Source: Rhizobium mesosinicum
GTDB taxonomy: Bacteria > Pseudomonadota > Alphaproteobacteria > Rhizobiales > Rhizobiaceae
Assembly: GCF_019511345.1 (NCBI RefSeq)
Contig: NZ_JAEUAK010000003.1
Location: forward strand, 558,001-622,000
Length of the DNA: 64,000 nt
Reading direction: 5' to 3'
The position numbers were made by a program, and so were the translations under genes. Below, piece by piece: positions 9,873-19,616 of the stretch (position 1 is its first letter; each line of letters opens with the position of its first letter). Below the pieces are notes generated by a model that saw nothing but the letters and a program-made list of their open reading frames with translations, was not told the origin of the DNA and did not search any database.

Positions 9873-12125
9873 CTATACGAAGAGGTCGTCCTTGCTCGCC
9901 ATGAAAGTCTGTCCAGCGGCAAGGGTGATGGCGAATCTGCCGTTCGCAAAACGGATGGCGGTCTGAATATCCCGTGCTGCCGAAATGGCAATCTTCACGG
10001 GCCTGCCATTCTCCCAGTCGAGGTCGAGAAGCATGCCGCCGCGCACCCGCAGACCGCCCAATGAGCCCCGCGGCCACGCTTTGGGCAAGGCCGGGAGCAT
10101 GTGAATTTCACCAGGGCGAGACTGCACCAGCATTTCCAGAATGCCGGCGGCTCCGCCGAAATTGCCGTCGATCTGGAAGGGCGGATGGGCGTCGAACAGA
10201 TTGGTATAGGTCCGCTCAGGGCTGATCAGTAGCTTGACGACGTCGAGCGCGTGATCGCCGTCACGAAGCCGTGCCCAGAGGTTGATGCGCCAGCCGATGC
10301 CCCAGCCCGTTGCCTCGTCACCACGGATTTCCAGCGAGCGGCGCGCAGCCGCAGCAAGCGCGGGCGTCGCATCCATGTCAATCTGCCAACTCGGATAGAG
10401 GCCGTAGAGATGCGAGACATGGCGGTGATGGATCTCCGGTACCTCCAGGTCCCAGTCCTCAAGCCATTCCTGCAACTGACCGGCAGCACCAATCCTGTCG
10501 GGCGGCAGGTGCGGCAACACGCGGTCGATCGTGGAGACCAGTGCGTCTTCGCCGCCGATGGAGACTGCGAGCGGGCGCAGCAGATTGAGGAAATCCCGGA
10601 TGATCTGGCTATCCATGGCCGGCCCGGCACAAAGGGAGGCGCCATGCGGATGGACGTTCTCCGGAGAGATCGAAGGATTTGTTACCAGATAAGCGGTACC
10701 GGGAAGGGGAACCAGTACATCGAAGATAAACTCGGCTGCAGCCTTGGCAATCGGGAAAAGCCGACGGCGTAAGCCTTCGGGGTCATCGAGATAATCGCTG
10801 AGATCGAGCAGTTGCGCCATGAGCCAGGCGCCACCAGTCGGCCAAAGTCCCCATTTCGCACCATCGATCGGTCCGGTAGCCCGCCAGAGATCGGTATTGT
10901 GGTGCAAGACCCAGCCGCGGGCGCGGTAGTGCATTTGTGCCATCTCGCGACCGGTTTCGGCAAGCTCCTCCACCATCTCGACAAGAGGCTCGATACATTC
11001 CGGCAGATTGGCAGGCGCCGGCAGCCAGTAATTCATCTGTAGATTGATGTTTGCAGTATATTTGCTGCCCCAGGGCGGATTGGTCTCCTCGTTCCAGATG
11101 CCTTGCAGGTTTGCCGGCTGGGTGCCAGGGCGGGAGGAGGCGATCATCAGGTAGCGGCCGAACTGCACATAGAGGGCGGCAAGTGCGGGATCATGTCCAC
11201 CGGCAAAACCTGCGATGCGGCGATCGGTGGTCTCGTTGGCTGCAGATGTCGAACCGAGGTCGATGGCGAAGGCGCGGAACACCTTTTGATGTTCGGCCAC
11301 ATGGTCCCTGCGCATGAGCTCCATGTTGCGGGCAGAAGCATTTGAAAGACGCGCAGAGACGGCACCATCCGGATCGCCGGAAACATCGTCGTAACGCCGG
11401 AAACTCGTCGCTGCATCGAGCAGGATCACAAGGTCGTTGGCATCATCGACCGAGATGACGCCGTCGGAGACCCTTAACGTTCCACCCTTATTGATCACCC
11501 GGATGCTGAAGGCGAAGCGCAAGGCGGCGGCAACGCCCCATTCGTCCTTGCCGACGCCGAAAAAGGTCAGTTGTGAGTTTTGTCCCTCGATCAGTTGGCC
11601 TTGTTGCGGGCTGTCGAGCGATATCCGGCAGTTTATGGAGCGGAGCCGATCTGCCGAGATGTGCATGACCAGCACGCCGTCGACGGCGGAAATGAAAGCC
11701 TCGCGACAGAAGGCAGTGTCCTCGGCGACGTAGGAGGTCGTAGCGATTGCAGTATCGAGATCGAGCGTGCGGCGATAGCTTGTCACGCTCTGCGAATGCA
11801 GAAAATCGATATGGAGATCGCCAACCGGCTGATAGGACATCTGCTTGATCGGCCGGGCCATCAGATGCTTTTCGGCTAGTGCTTCGGCTTCCGCATAGCG
11901 CTCTGCGAAGATCAGTGCGCGCACACGCTCCAGGTGACCATAGGCATCGGGATTGGCCGGCCGATAAGGTCCTCCGGCCCAGAAGGTGGATTCGTTGATC
12001 TGCAGCCTTTCGGAAATGGGGTCGCCGAACACCATGGCGCCGAGCCGGCCGTTGCCGAGGGGCAGCGCATCCGTCCAGAGCCGTGCCGGCACGTCGTACC
12101 AGAGAAGATTGTCCGCCATCGTCAT
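9873..12125 (-). CDS. GH95 family alpha-L-fucosidase
   Basis: A 750-residue glycoside hydrolase of family GH95, whose members remove alpha-1,2-linked L-fucose (and some L-galactose) from plant and animal glycans. The N-terminal domain starts with WYDVPARLWTDALPLGNGRLGAMVFGDP and INESTFWAGGP, both GH95 hallmarks. The catalytic (alpha/alpha)6 barrel keeps HHNTDLW (Asn410), NPSISPEN (Glu489) and DGNFGGAAG (Asp653), matching the Asn, Glu and Asp positions known from AfcA. No signal peptide is visible, so it acts in the cytoplasm on imported oligosaccharides. Its ATG overlaps the ATPase stop by 4 bases (ATGA). Last gene of the CUT1 operon. Confidence 0.92.
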   Translation of the reverse strand: MTMADNLLWYDVPARLWTDALPLGNGRLGAMVFGDPISERLQINESTFWAGGPYRPANPDAYGHLERVRALIFAERYAEAEALAEKHLMARPIKQMSYQPVGDLHIDFLHSQSVTSYRRTLDLDTAIATTSYVAEDTAFCREAFISAVDGVLVMHISADRLRSINCRISLDSPQQGQLIEGQNSQLTFFGVGKDEWGVAAALRFAFSIRVINKGGTLRVSDGVISVDDANDLVILLDAATSFRRYDDVSGDPDGAVSARLSNASARNMELMRRDHVAEHQKVFRAFAIDLGSTSAANETTDRRIAGFAGGHDPALAALYVQFGRYLMIASSRPGTQPANLQGIWNEETNPPWGSKYTANINLQMNYWLPAPANLPECIEPLVEMVEELAETGREMAQMHYRARGWVLHHNTDLWRATGPIDGAKWGLWPTGGAWLMAQLLDLSDYLDDPEGLRRRLFPIAKAAAEFIFDVLVPLPGTAYLVTNPSISPENVHPHGASLCAGPAMDSQIIRDFLNLLRPLAVSIGGEDALVSTIDRVLPHLPPDRIGAAGQLQEWLEDWDLEVPEIHHRHVSHLYGLYPSWQIDMDATPALAAAARRSLEIRGDEATGWGIGWRINLWARLRDGDHALDVVKLLISPERTYTNLFDAHPPFQIDGNFGGAAGILEMLVQSRPGEIHMLPALPKAWPRGSLGGLRVRGGMLLDLDWENGRPVKIAISAARDIQTAIRFANGRFAITLAAGQTFMASKDDLFV

Positions 12126-13219
12126 TCTGCCGGAATGCTGTTTGCCGGGCGGGTATCGCGGATACGCATGCCGTCGACGCTAAAGAGCAGCGTCTTTCGA
12201 CTCGGAAAGCCGGCGCTTACCGTTTCGCCGGGGCGCAAGGCTCTCTCCGAACGGTCCTCGACGATCACGGACTGGCCGGAGTTGAGCGTGCCATAAATGA
12301 AACGGGTTCCACCGAGGTTTTCCACGACCTCGACCTTGACGTCGATTGCGCCGTCGCCTTCATCCTGCCCCGAGAAATGTTCCGGGCGGATGCCGACCTT
12401 GACCGGCATTTCCTTAGCCTGACCAACGATGCCGGCTGTGAAAACCGTGCCGCAATCGAGCTTGATCACCCCATCCGCACCGAGCGTACCATCGAGGAAA
12501 TTCATCCGCGGCGAGCCGATGAAGCCGGCGACGAAGAAATTGTCGGGATCGGCGTAGAGCGCGTCCGGCGTGCCGGCTTGCTCGATCTTGCCGGCCCGCA
12601 TAACGACGATCTTGTCGGCGAGCGTCATCGCCTCCGTCTGGTCGTGGGTGACATAGATCATCGTCGCGCCGATGCGGCGATGCAGCTTGGCAATCTCGAC
12701 GCGCATCGAGACCCTGAGTTCCGCATCGAGGTTCGACAGGGGTTCGTCGAACAGGAAAACGGCCGGGTTGCGCACGATCGCCCGACCGATCGCAACGCGC
12801 TGGCGCTGACCGCCCGAGAGCTGCGCAGGTTTGCGCTTCAACAGCGCTTCGATCTGCAAGGTGGCTGCCGCCGCAGCGACGCTGCGGTCGATATCGGCCT
12901 TGCCCATGCCGGCCATACGCAGCGAAAAGCCGATATTCTGCTCCACTGTCATGTGCGGATAGAGCGCGTAGTTCTGGAAGACCATGGCCACGCCGCGCTC
13001 GATCGGGTCGGCGTCGTTCATGCGCTGCCCATCGATCTTGAGGTTGCCGGCGGTGATCTTCTCAAGGCCGGCGATCATGCGCAGAAGCGTTGATTTTCCG
13101 CAGCCGGAGGGACCGACGAAGACCGTGAACGAACCGTCGTCGATGCTCAGGTTCAGGCCCTCGATGGCTCGAAAGCTACCATAGGATTTGTCGATATCGT
13201 GCAATTCCACGCGGGCCAA
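12122..13219 (-). CDS. CUT1 sugar ABC transporter ATPase (UgpC/MsmX type)
   Basis: A 365-residue ATPase with Walker [10 protein letters not shown] at 36-44, signature LSGGQRQR at 134-141, Walker [12 protein letters not shown], and a C-terminal OB-fold regulatory domain (about 240-365, with KVGIRPEHF) as in MalK/UgpC. It energises the two permeases at 16485-18262. The start codon is TTG at 13219, supported by a strong GGGAGG ribosome site 5 bases away and by the family N terminus (MARVELHDIDKSYG). It lies downstream of the lacI-type gene rather than beside the permeases, but on the same strand with short gaps. Confidence 0.93.
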   Translation of the reverse strand: MARVELHDIDKSYGSFRAIEGLNLSIDDGSFTVFVGPSGCGKSTLLRMIAGLEKITAGNLKIDGQRMNDADPIERGVAMVFQNYALYPHMTVEQNIGFSLRMAGMGKADIDRSVAAAAATLQIEALLKRKPAQLSGGQRQRVAIGRAIVRNPAVFLFDEPLSNLDAELRVSMRVEIAKLHRRIGATMIYVTHDQTEAMTLADKIVVMRAGKIEQAGTPDALYADPDNFFVAGFIGSPRMNFLDGTLGADGVIKLDCGTVFTAGIVGQAKEMPVKVGIRPEHFSGQDEGDGAIDVKVEVVENLGGTRFIYGTLNSGQSVIVEDRSERALRPGETVSAGFPSRKTLLFSVDGMRIRDTRPANSIPAE

Positions 13220-13253
13220 AGCTTCCTCCCTTTAACCGCTGGCGGGCAGCGCG

Positions 13254-14288
13254 TCAGGTGATCCGTCGCGTCGAGCCTCGCAGGATGATGTCGCATTCAA
13301 GGACGACGCTGCGTGTCGCTCCCCCGGAGGGCTCCGTCAGACGTTCCACGAGAATGTCGGTAATGGTTTCGGCAACGCTTGCGACCGGCTGGGCGACTGC
13401 GGTGATACCGGCTTCGTAGAGCCGGAAGATCGCCACATCGTCGAAGCTCGCAAGCGAAATATCTTCGGGCACATGCCGGCCGTTTTCCTTCAGCCAGCTC
13501 AGTGCCCCGATCGCCATGCCGTAGTTGGCCGAGAAGATCGCGGTCGGCTGGTCTTCGAGCGACATCAGCCGTTTGGTCGCCTGATAACCGCCGTCCATGC
13601 GCCAGTTGCCGCGCACTGCGAGTGCCGGATCGATTGCAATGCCCCGGTCGCGCAGCGCCTGCTCATAGCCCTCCAGCCGTTCGATCCCCGAGGAATTGCG
13701 TGGATCGCCTGTCAGAATGCCGATACGGGTGTGGCCGAGATCGATGAGGTGGCTGACGATGCGGTGGCTTGCGCGATGGTTCTCCACCATCACCCGGTCT
13801 GCCGCCAGCCCGCGGACGTCGTTGTTGTAGAAGATGATCGGGATGTCGTGGTGGATCAGGTCGTCGACGCGATCATAGACTTCCGCCGTGCCGTCCATGA
13901 CAAGCGCATCGACGCGCTGTGCCGCAAAGAAATCCAGGGCCTCGGCCACCACGCGCGGATCGCCGCCGTGGCAGTAGGTCAATAGCGCCCTTCCGGTCTG
14001 ACGCACGGAATGAGCAAGATGCTCCAGCATTCGGGCATGGAACTCGTCGAAGGTCGGCACCAGGAAGCCGATCATATGGGTGAGATCGGTGCGGATAGAG
14101 GCAGCTGCAGCATTCCGCCGGTAACCGAGATCCTGGATAGCCTGCTCGATCTGTTCGCGGTTCGACCGACGGATCGTTTGGCCGTTAAGATAGCGCGACA
14201 CAGTGCCGACGGCGACGTTCGCCACCTTGGCAACGTCGATGATCGTGGCTCCGCGCCTCCTTCCGGCCGTCTGGTCCGTTTGTTGCAT
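13254..14288 (-). CDS. LacI family regulator of the fucoside-type operon
   Basis: With the start at 14288 (MQQTDQTAGRRRGATIIDVAKVANVAVGTVSRYLNG) this is a 344-residue LacI/GalR repressor: helix-turn-helix at about 14-35, hinge helix near 60, then a periplasmic-binding-like ligand domain (IGFLVPTFDEFHARMLEHL). An AGGAG ribosome site lies 9-10 bases before this ATG. Frames starting at 14315 or 14429 also exist, and the latter overlaps the glycosidase stop by one base (TAATG), but it would add 47 residues ahead of the DNA-binding domain. It sits inside the operon it probably controls; candidate operators lie at 19617-19660. Confidence 0.88.
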   Translation of the reverse strand: MQQTDQTAGRRRGATIIDVAKVANVAVGTVSRYLNGQTIRRSNREQIEQAIQDLGYRRNAAAASIRTDLTHMIGFLVPTFDEFHARMLEHLAHSVRQTGRALLTYCHGGDPRVVAEALDFFAAQRVDALVMDGTAEVYDRVDDLIHHDIPIIFYNNDVRGLAADRVMVENHRASHRIVSHLIDLGHTRIGILTGDPRNSSGIERLEGYEQALRDRGIAIDPALAVRGNWRMDGGYQATKRLMSLEDQPTAIFSANYGMAIGALSWLKENGRHVPEDISLASFDDVAIFRLYEAGITAVAQPVASVAETITDILVERLTEPSGGATRSVVLECDIILRGSTRRIT

Positions 14289-14428
14289 TTCGAGCGGGCT
14301 CCTGCACTCATCCATGGGAAATCGCGCCAGGCCAGGCGCCTTTCCGTCGTATAGCCCAGCGCTCCGCCGCCCACCAGTATCGCGGGCGGCAAGAGCAAAG
14401 TCCGACGGCTCCCTTACTTCAATCTGCA

Positions 14429-16480
14429 TTATGCGCCTTCGAAGATCACGGCGCTGTGGATGCGCAGGCGCGGCACCGTGATGTTGATGGCACCATCGTC
14501 ACCCGCATCCCAGGCAAGATCCTCTCCTGTCATCGCGTCAAAAACGCGCTTCGGTTTTGCCGGCAGGCGCACAGTGGCATTGACCGGGCCAATCGCCGGA
14601 ATGTCCTCGATCATCTCCATCATCCGCGTCGAGCCGTCGTCGCCGCGCACATCCTTCCCGCGGATCTGCGGCGGCCCGTAGAGCAGATGCAGGATATGGC
14701 GATCATGCTCGATCTGGCGCGTCAGCGTCGCCCGGCCGGAAGACGGCAAGTCGGTAACCATGGCCGGATTGGGAACGAGGCGATCGAGTAGTCCGCGGAC
14801 AACATATTTGTAGAGGGGCTGGCCCATCGCCCGGTAGAGACGGAAAATCGGGTAGGCGACATAGGCGGCACCCTCGTGTTCGGTGACTGCCGCTCCCAGC
14901 ATATCGGCATCCGGGTCGTCAGGCGCATGCTGATGCGAGCAGAAATGCTTGTAGGAGCGGTTGAAATAGGAGGGATAGATGCCGGCCAGCACCGTTGCAC
15001 CGACGGAGTGGACGGTTTCGGCATCATCGTAGAAAACGAAGGCCGTTTCCGGCATGGACGGATCGAGATCCTTTCCGGCTTTCACATAGCTTGGCTTGAA
15101 AGCGACCGGCGCAGATCCCCTTTCGATGCCGAAGTCGACGGCAAATCGTCCGTTTTCATCAAGACCCGAACGCCAGGAAGCGATGATCCTGCCGCCGCCG
15201 GCGAGATAGGACTTGAGCCGGGCGGCAAGTGCGGCATCGACAGGGATTTCATCCGGCAGGATCAGCAGCCGGTATTGCTCGAAGCGGCCGGATTTATCGA
15301 TGACGTCGAAAGGCCGTTTCAGCTCCTGCAGCATTTGGGCGGCGCCGTCATCGCTTGGATGGTTGCGCGCGCCTTTCGGGTTCATGTGTTCCGCCGAAAG
15401 GATCGCGATTTCGGAAATCTGCTTGGCGCCCTCCAGAAAGGGCTCGAGCTTTTCGACACGATGATAGGCCGGCGCGATCGAGGCGTAGGTATCGGGGTTG
15501 ATCGCTCCGTTCGGATGAAGCTGGTCGCCGACCAGGCATTTGGAGCCAAGGGCAATCATCTGGGCACATTCGTATTCCAGTGCATCTGGATGTTTGAAGC
15601 CGCCGAATTCGCCCCAAGACGTATGGAACTTGCCGGTATGGGCGAGAAAGTCCATGCCGAGCGTTGCCGCATAACGGGCGCTTGAGGGAAAGTGGTCGTA
15701 TCCCCAACCGCCCGTCGGCAGGCTTTCGAGTTCGAGATGCGAATAGGTCGAGAAGCGTTCCGGCCCCTGCTTATGGATGTGGCCGCAGTTGTAGAAGACG
15801 CGCAGGCCCGGAAACTCCGCAAATAGCGCCTCGCTGGTCTCACGACGAAACTGCTCGTTGACGGCTTCGTCGTTCTTCAGGCGGTCGGCCGGGTTTTCAG
15901 GGTCGAGGCCTTCGCACAGCATGCGTTCGACGCAGGCCGGGCAGACGCAGTCCGGCGTCAGGATGATATCGAAGAAGAGCCCCTGCGTCGGATAGTTCTG
16001 CGCGACCTCGCGTGCCTGTTCGAGGATGTAGTGCCTGAGACCCGCATGATTGAGGCAGAGCGTGTGCCACGCGGGGCTGAGCTGCTTGCCGGCGGAAGGG
16101 TCGGTCGGCCGGTCGTGATGATAGCGGTTCGATGCGCTCATGGCGCGCCATTCAGGATGTTCGCGTGCCGTCAGCTCGTCCCACTGTACCGAGATATAGA
16201 TCGGGCTTTCGATATCCGCTGCGGCAAGCGCCTTCACCATCTCACCGAGAAGGTCCGGGCGGGCAAGTTGCGGATGCGGCTTGCCGACCTTTGTCGGGTA
16301 ATAGGACCAGCCATGGTGACACTTGGCGAAAATGGTGATGGAATCGACATGAGCTGCCTTCAGCGTCGAAACGAAGGTGTCCGGGTCGAAATCGGCGCCG
16401 ATCCCGGGAATATGTTCGGACGTATGGAAATCGAGATGGATCTGACGGTAACGCAGCGGCTTGTTCGTGGTCTTGGGCAT
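14429..16480 (-). CDS. GH-A clan glycosidase, GH151/GH42-like
   Basis: A 683-residue protein with an N-terminal TIM-barrel region (FHTSEHIPGIGADFDPDTFVSTL, then GWSYYPTKVGKPHP, IYISVQWDE, GLFFDIILTPDCVCPAC) and a beta-galactosidase-trimerisation-like domain (about 380-560: ILPDEIPVDAALAARLKSYLAGGGRIIASWRSGL). The domain plan fits GH42-related proteins and the GH151 family, which includes alpha-L-fucosidases. Its place beside a GH95 fucosidase makes fucosidase activity attractive, but this is inference. No signal peptide is seen, so it is cytoplasmic. The ATG follows the permease stop by 4 bases, with AAAGGA as ribosome site. A beta-galactosidase role is the main alternative. Confidence 0.75.
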   Translation of the reverse strand: MPKTTNKPLRYRQIHLDFHTSEHIPGIGADFDPDTFVSTLKAAHVDSITIFAKCHHGWSYYPTKVGKPHPQLARPDLLGEMVKALAAADIESPIYISVQWDELTAREHPEWRAMSASNRYHHDRPTDPSAGKQLSPAWHTLCLNHAGLRHYILEQAREVAQNYPTQGLFFDIILTPDCVCPACVERMLCEGLDPENPADRLKNDEAVNEQFRRETSEALFAEFPGLRVFYNCGHIHKQGPERFSTYSHLELESLPTGGWGYDHFPSSARYAATLGMDFLAHTGKFHTSWGEFGGFKHPDALEYECAQMIALGSKCLVGDQLHPNGAINPDTYASIAPAYHRVEKLEPFLEGAKQISEIAILSAEHMNPKGARNHPSDDGAAQMLQELKRPFDVIDKSGRFEQYRLLILPDEIPVDAALAARLKSYLAGGGRIIASWRSGLDENGRFAVDFGIERGSAPVAFKPSYVKAGKDLDPSMPETAFVFYDDAETVHSVGATVLAGIYPSYFNRSYKHFCSHQHAPDDPDADMLGAAVTEHEGAAYVAYPIFRLYRAMGQPLYKYVVRGLLDRLVPNPAMVTDLPSSGRATLTRQIEHDRHILHLLYGPPQIRGKDVRGDDGSTRMMEMIEDIPAIGPVNATVRLPAKPKRVFDAMTGEDLAWDAGDDGAINITVPRLRIHSAVIFEGA

Positions 16481-16484
16481 GGTT

Positions 16485-17306
16485 CTATTCCTTTGCGCCG
16501 GTGCTTGTCTGGGAGCCGGCGGCGAACTGACGTTGAAAAACGAGGAAGACGAGCAGGGGAACGATGGTGGTGATGATGGCTGCCACCGATCTCAGGTCCC
16601 AATTGATCTCGTAGCTGCCGGAGATACGGGCGAGCAGAACGGGAAGGGGCACATCGCTGCGCAAGAAGAGCATGGGCAGCAGCAGCGCATTCCATGTCCA
16701 CAGGAACTGCAGGATGCCGACGGCGAAGATCGGCGACAGGCTGTTCGGCAGCACCACATGGCGAAATGTTGCCAGCGGCCCGCAGCCGTCGATCTTGGCG
16801 GCCTCCACGAGTTCGCGCGGAAAATCCTCGAAGAAGTTTTTGACGAGGAAGATAGACCAGGCGAAGGACAGCCCGACATAGGGAATGAGCACAGAGAGAA
16901 TGTTGTCGATCAGTCCCATGTCGCGCCAGAGCGTGAAGAGCGGAATGATGACCACCTGTTGCGGCAGCACGAATGCATTGATGATGATGATCAGGAGCAC
17001 GCGTCGGAAGGGGAAGGTCAGGAAGTGGAAGGCATAGGCGGCCGCCGGGGTCAGCAGCATGGTGAGCGCCGTCGCGATACCAGCCGTCTTCATCGTCACC
17101 CACATGGAGTCAGCAAGCGGATACTTGTCCCAGACCCGGCGCCAGGCATCGAGCGTCAGATCGAAATGGTCAAAACGCCACCAGCCGAGCGATACGCCTT
17201 CGGGCGGGCGCAGCGAGGTAACGACGATGCCGATGATCGGAATCACCCAGATGAAGGCGATGACGCCGACGACGAGGATAATCCAGCGGGGAGCTTTTCC
17301 GATCAT
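16485..17306 (-). CDS. CUT1 sugar ABC permease (MalG-like)
   Basis: A 273-residue inner-membrane permease with six predicted membrane segments, the first at about 8-30 (WIILVVGVIAFIWVIPIIGIVVTSL). The EAA loop reads ELVEAAKIDGCGPLATFRHVVLPNSLSPI. Its ATG overlaps the stop of the partner permease by 4 bases. It forms the heterodimeric channel with the 17303-18262 product. Confidence 0.93.
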   Translation of the reverse strand: MIGKAPRWIILVVGVIAFIWVIPIIGIVVTSLRPPEGVSLGWWRFDHFDLTLDAWRRVWDKYPLADSMWVTMKTAGIATALTMLLTPAAAYAFHFLTFPFRRVLLIIIINAFVLPQQVVIIPLFTLWRDMGLIDNILSVLIPYVGLSFAWSIFLVKNFFEDFPRELVEAAKIDGCGPLATFRHVVLPNSLSPIFAVGILQFLWTWNALLLPMLFLRSDVPLPVLLARISGSYEINWDLRSVAAIITTIVPLLVFLVFQRQFAAGSQTSTGAKE

Positions 17307-18262
17307 TTCGCACCGGCCGTTCGCTGGATGATGGCGGGGATGGAGACGATCAGGACAGCAAGCAGCAGGATGACGGTAGCTGCCGCGCCATAGCCCAGTT
17401 TGAACTGGGTCATGGATTCCCGGTACATGAAATAGCCGACAGTTTCCGTCGAGCGCACCGGTCCGCCGCCGGTCAGGATATAGATGATGTCGAAGGCGCG
17501 CAGAGCCGACAGAAGGTTGATGAAGACGGCGACACGTACGCCCGGCATCGACAGGGGCATCATGATGTGCCGCATGGTCGAAACCGGCTTGGCTCCATCC
17601 ATATAAGCGGCTTCGAGCACGGATTTGGGGATCGCCTGGATGGCGGCGAAGATCAGCATCAGCGGCAGCCCGACACCGCTCCAGGAGGCGGCGACGATGA
17701 GCGCCCAGAGGGCGGTGCTGGCGTCGCCCAGCCAGGCATGGGCAAAACCGGGAAAACCCAGGAACTGGATGAGCGAATTGAGAAGGCCACCGGCATCCGC
17801 CCTATAGATGCCGATCCACATATAGCCGGAGACCGCTTCCGAAATACCGAAGGCTGCGAAGATCATCACGCGGAAGGGCAGGGTCTGCTGTGGCGCAAAA
17901 GCGCAAAGCATCGCCAGAACCCAGCCGATCGCAACCGAGATCGCAGTCGTGCCGATGGTGAAGATCAAGGTCGTCAGCAACGTGCTGCGAAAAGCCGCGT
18001 CGGCAAAGAGCCGCGTATAATTTCCGAAGCCAATGAAGGCGGGCTTTCTCAGCCCCTGGATATCCCAGAAGCTCAGCCGGATCGTCTCGACCAGCGGGTA
18101 GATCACAGCGATCGCAAACAATACGATAACCGGCGCAATCAGGATGAGCGCGGCGGGCGTGTTCCTGAGCAGACGCCGATGGCTTCTGATGCCAGCCGCC
18201 GGCGGAGAACCCTGCATCACGCCCGCCGCTTCCCGCGCCGGGGAAGCGGAGGTGTCAGCCAT
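17303..18262 (-). CDS. CUT1 sugar ABC permease (MalF-like)
   Basis: A 319-residue permease with a 33-residue cytoplasmic N terminus, a first membrane segment (TPAALILIAPVIVLFAIAVIYPLVETIRLSF, around 35-60), the FIGFGNYTRLFAD motif of MalF-type subunits and the EAA loop SVLEAAYMDGAKPVSTMRHIMMPLSMPG. The ATG overlaps the binding-protein stop by one base (TGATG). Second gene of the operon. Confidence 0.93.
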   Translation of the reverse strand: MADTSASPAREAAGVMQGSPPAAGIRSHRRLLRNTPAALILIAPVIVLFAIAVIYPLVETIRLSFWDIQGLRKPAFIGFGNYTRLFADAAFRSTLLTTLIFTIGTTAISVAIGWVLAMLCAFAPQQTLPFRVMIFAAFGISEAVSGYMWIGIYRADAGGLLNSLIQFLGFPGFAHAWLGDASTALWALIVAASWSGVGLPLMLIFAAIQAIPKSVLEAAYMDGAKPVSTMRHIMMPLSMPGVRVAVFINLLSALRAFDIIYILTGGGPVRSTETVGYFMYRESMTQFKLGYGAAATVILLLAVLIVSIPAIIQRTAGAK

Positions 18263-19569
18263 CAGTAGGAACCCTTGGCTTTTGTCTCTATAGCCGCAAG
18301 GACCGTGTCGATATTGGCATCGGACGGATCCTGCAGGAATTTTTGCAACTGCACGCGATATTCGTCGACGAGATCGCCGGGCAGCAGGTCGCCGAGCACG
18401 AATTGCAGCTTCGAGCTTGCGACCGCCTGTGTCGCCACCTTCTGCGCTTCGCCATAGAGCGAGGCATCGACATTGCTGCTCGGTGAAGCATAGCCGGCCT
18501 TGGCAAGGATGTTGGCGGCCTCGGCACTCGTCCAGAAATCGAGGAAGGCGTCCGCCGCCTTCGGATTGGGGCCATTCGTCGTCACCAGCAGCTCCTTGGC
18601 GTCGACGCTCGACGTATCGTCATGGCCCATCCCGAGAGACGGGAACTGGAAGAGACCGTAATCTTTGCCTTCAGTGAGCTTGTAATCGTTCTTGGCACGA
18701 TTGTTCAACCACATGCCGATCAGCAGATAGTTCTTGGCATCGGCCTGGAAGACCTGATCGGCTTCACCGTCCCAGTCATTGGCAAGCATCGCGTTTGGCG
18801 CACCGCAGCAGCCGGCGGTCAGCATCTGCGCATATTTCGTCAGCGCCGTCTTCACGGCGGGATCGGTCCACGGGATCTGATGAGCGCCAAGCTTCGTCGC
18901 CGTCTCGACGCCCGCGGTTCTCAGCAGCAGGGTTTCGAACCATTCGGCATGTGCCCAATATTTTCCGGGGATCGCGACCGGAGCTGCGTAGCCGGCCTTA
19001 GTGAGCTTCGCGAAGGAGGCGACAAACTCGTCCCAGGTCTTCGGGGGTTCGGCAATACCGGCCTTGGCGAGATGCTCCTTCTTGTACCAGACGCCGGAGC
19101 GGTCCCCGAACGTGTAAGTCAGGCCGTAGGTCTTGCCGTCGATGGCGCCGAGATTCTTCCAGGACTGGCTGACAAGCTTATCCCATCCGAAGGATTTCCA
19201 CTGGTCGTCGATGGGCCGCAGCATGCCGGCATCGGCAAGTTCCTTGCGAAAGGCCGGCCAAGTGTTGAAGAGCACGTCGACGACTTCGCCGCCCATCAGC
19301 GCGGTGCGGATACCGCCGCGCATGTCACCCTGGCCGGTGATGGCGACCTCGCGGATCGTGACATTGGGATATTTCGACAGAAAGGCCTTCTGGATCGAAT
19401 GCATCATCTCGAGTTCGGAGCCGCCGATCCAGTTCAGAACGACCAGTTCGCCGCTGATTGAATCCTGAGCCCGTCCCGCTCCGGTGACGGCCAAGAGCGC
19501 AGCGCTTCCTGCGCCGGCAAGAAGGGTGCGGCGACGGATTTCGGGCATAAATCTACTGCTGCTGGTCAT
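18262..19569 (-). CDS. CUT1 sugar substrate-binding protein, Tat-type signal
   Basis: A 435-residue extracellular solute-binding protein family 1. The start at 19569 (MTSSSRFMPEIRRRTLLAGAGSAALLAVTGAGRA) has a GGGAGG ribosome site and gives a twin-arginine-like signal with RRRTLLAG; the longer frame to 19608 lacks support. The mature part has typical features (YPNVTIREVAITGQGDMRGG, GDRSGVWYKKEHLAKAGIAEPPKTWDEFVASF). It captures the sugar for the operon's importer; a fucosylated oligosaccharide is inferred from the GH95 gene. First gene of the operon. Confidence 0.92.
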   Translation of the reverse strand: MTSSSRFMPEIRRRTLLAGAGSAALLAVTGAGRAQDSISGELVVLNWIGGSELEMMHSIQKAFLSKYPNVTIREVAITGQGDMRGGIRTALMGGEVVDVLFNTWPAFRKELADAGMLRPIDDQWKSFGWDKLVSQSWKNLGAIDGKTYGLTYTFGDRSGVWYKKEHLAKAGIAEPPKTWDEFVASFAKLTKAGYAAPVAIPGKYWAHAEWFETLLLRTAGVETATKLGAHQIPWTDPAVKTALTKYAQMLTAGCCGAPNAMLANDWDGEADQVFQADAKNYLLIGMWLNNRAKNDYKLTEGKDYGLFQFPSLGMGHDDTSSVDAKELLVTTNGPNPKAADAFLDFWTSAEAANILAKAGYASPSSNVDASLYGEAQKVATQAVASSKLQFVLGDLLPGDLVDEYRVQLQKFLQDPSDANIDTVLAAIETKAKGSY

Positions 19570-19616
19570 GTCATGTCCTCCCAAACATCGACTGCTACCG
19601 TCATGCATTCAATTTA

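Noticed and set aside
14289-14429. Longer LacI start at 14429, coupled by TAATG to the preceding gene
   Set aside because: It would add 47 residues before the helix-turn-helix, atypical for LacI, while an AGGAG site supports 14288. It cannot be fully excluded.
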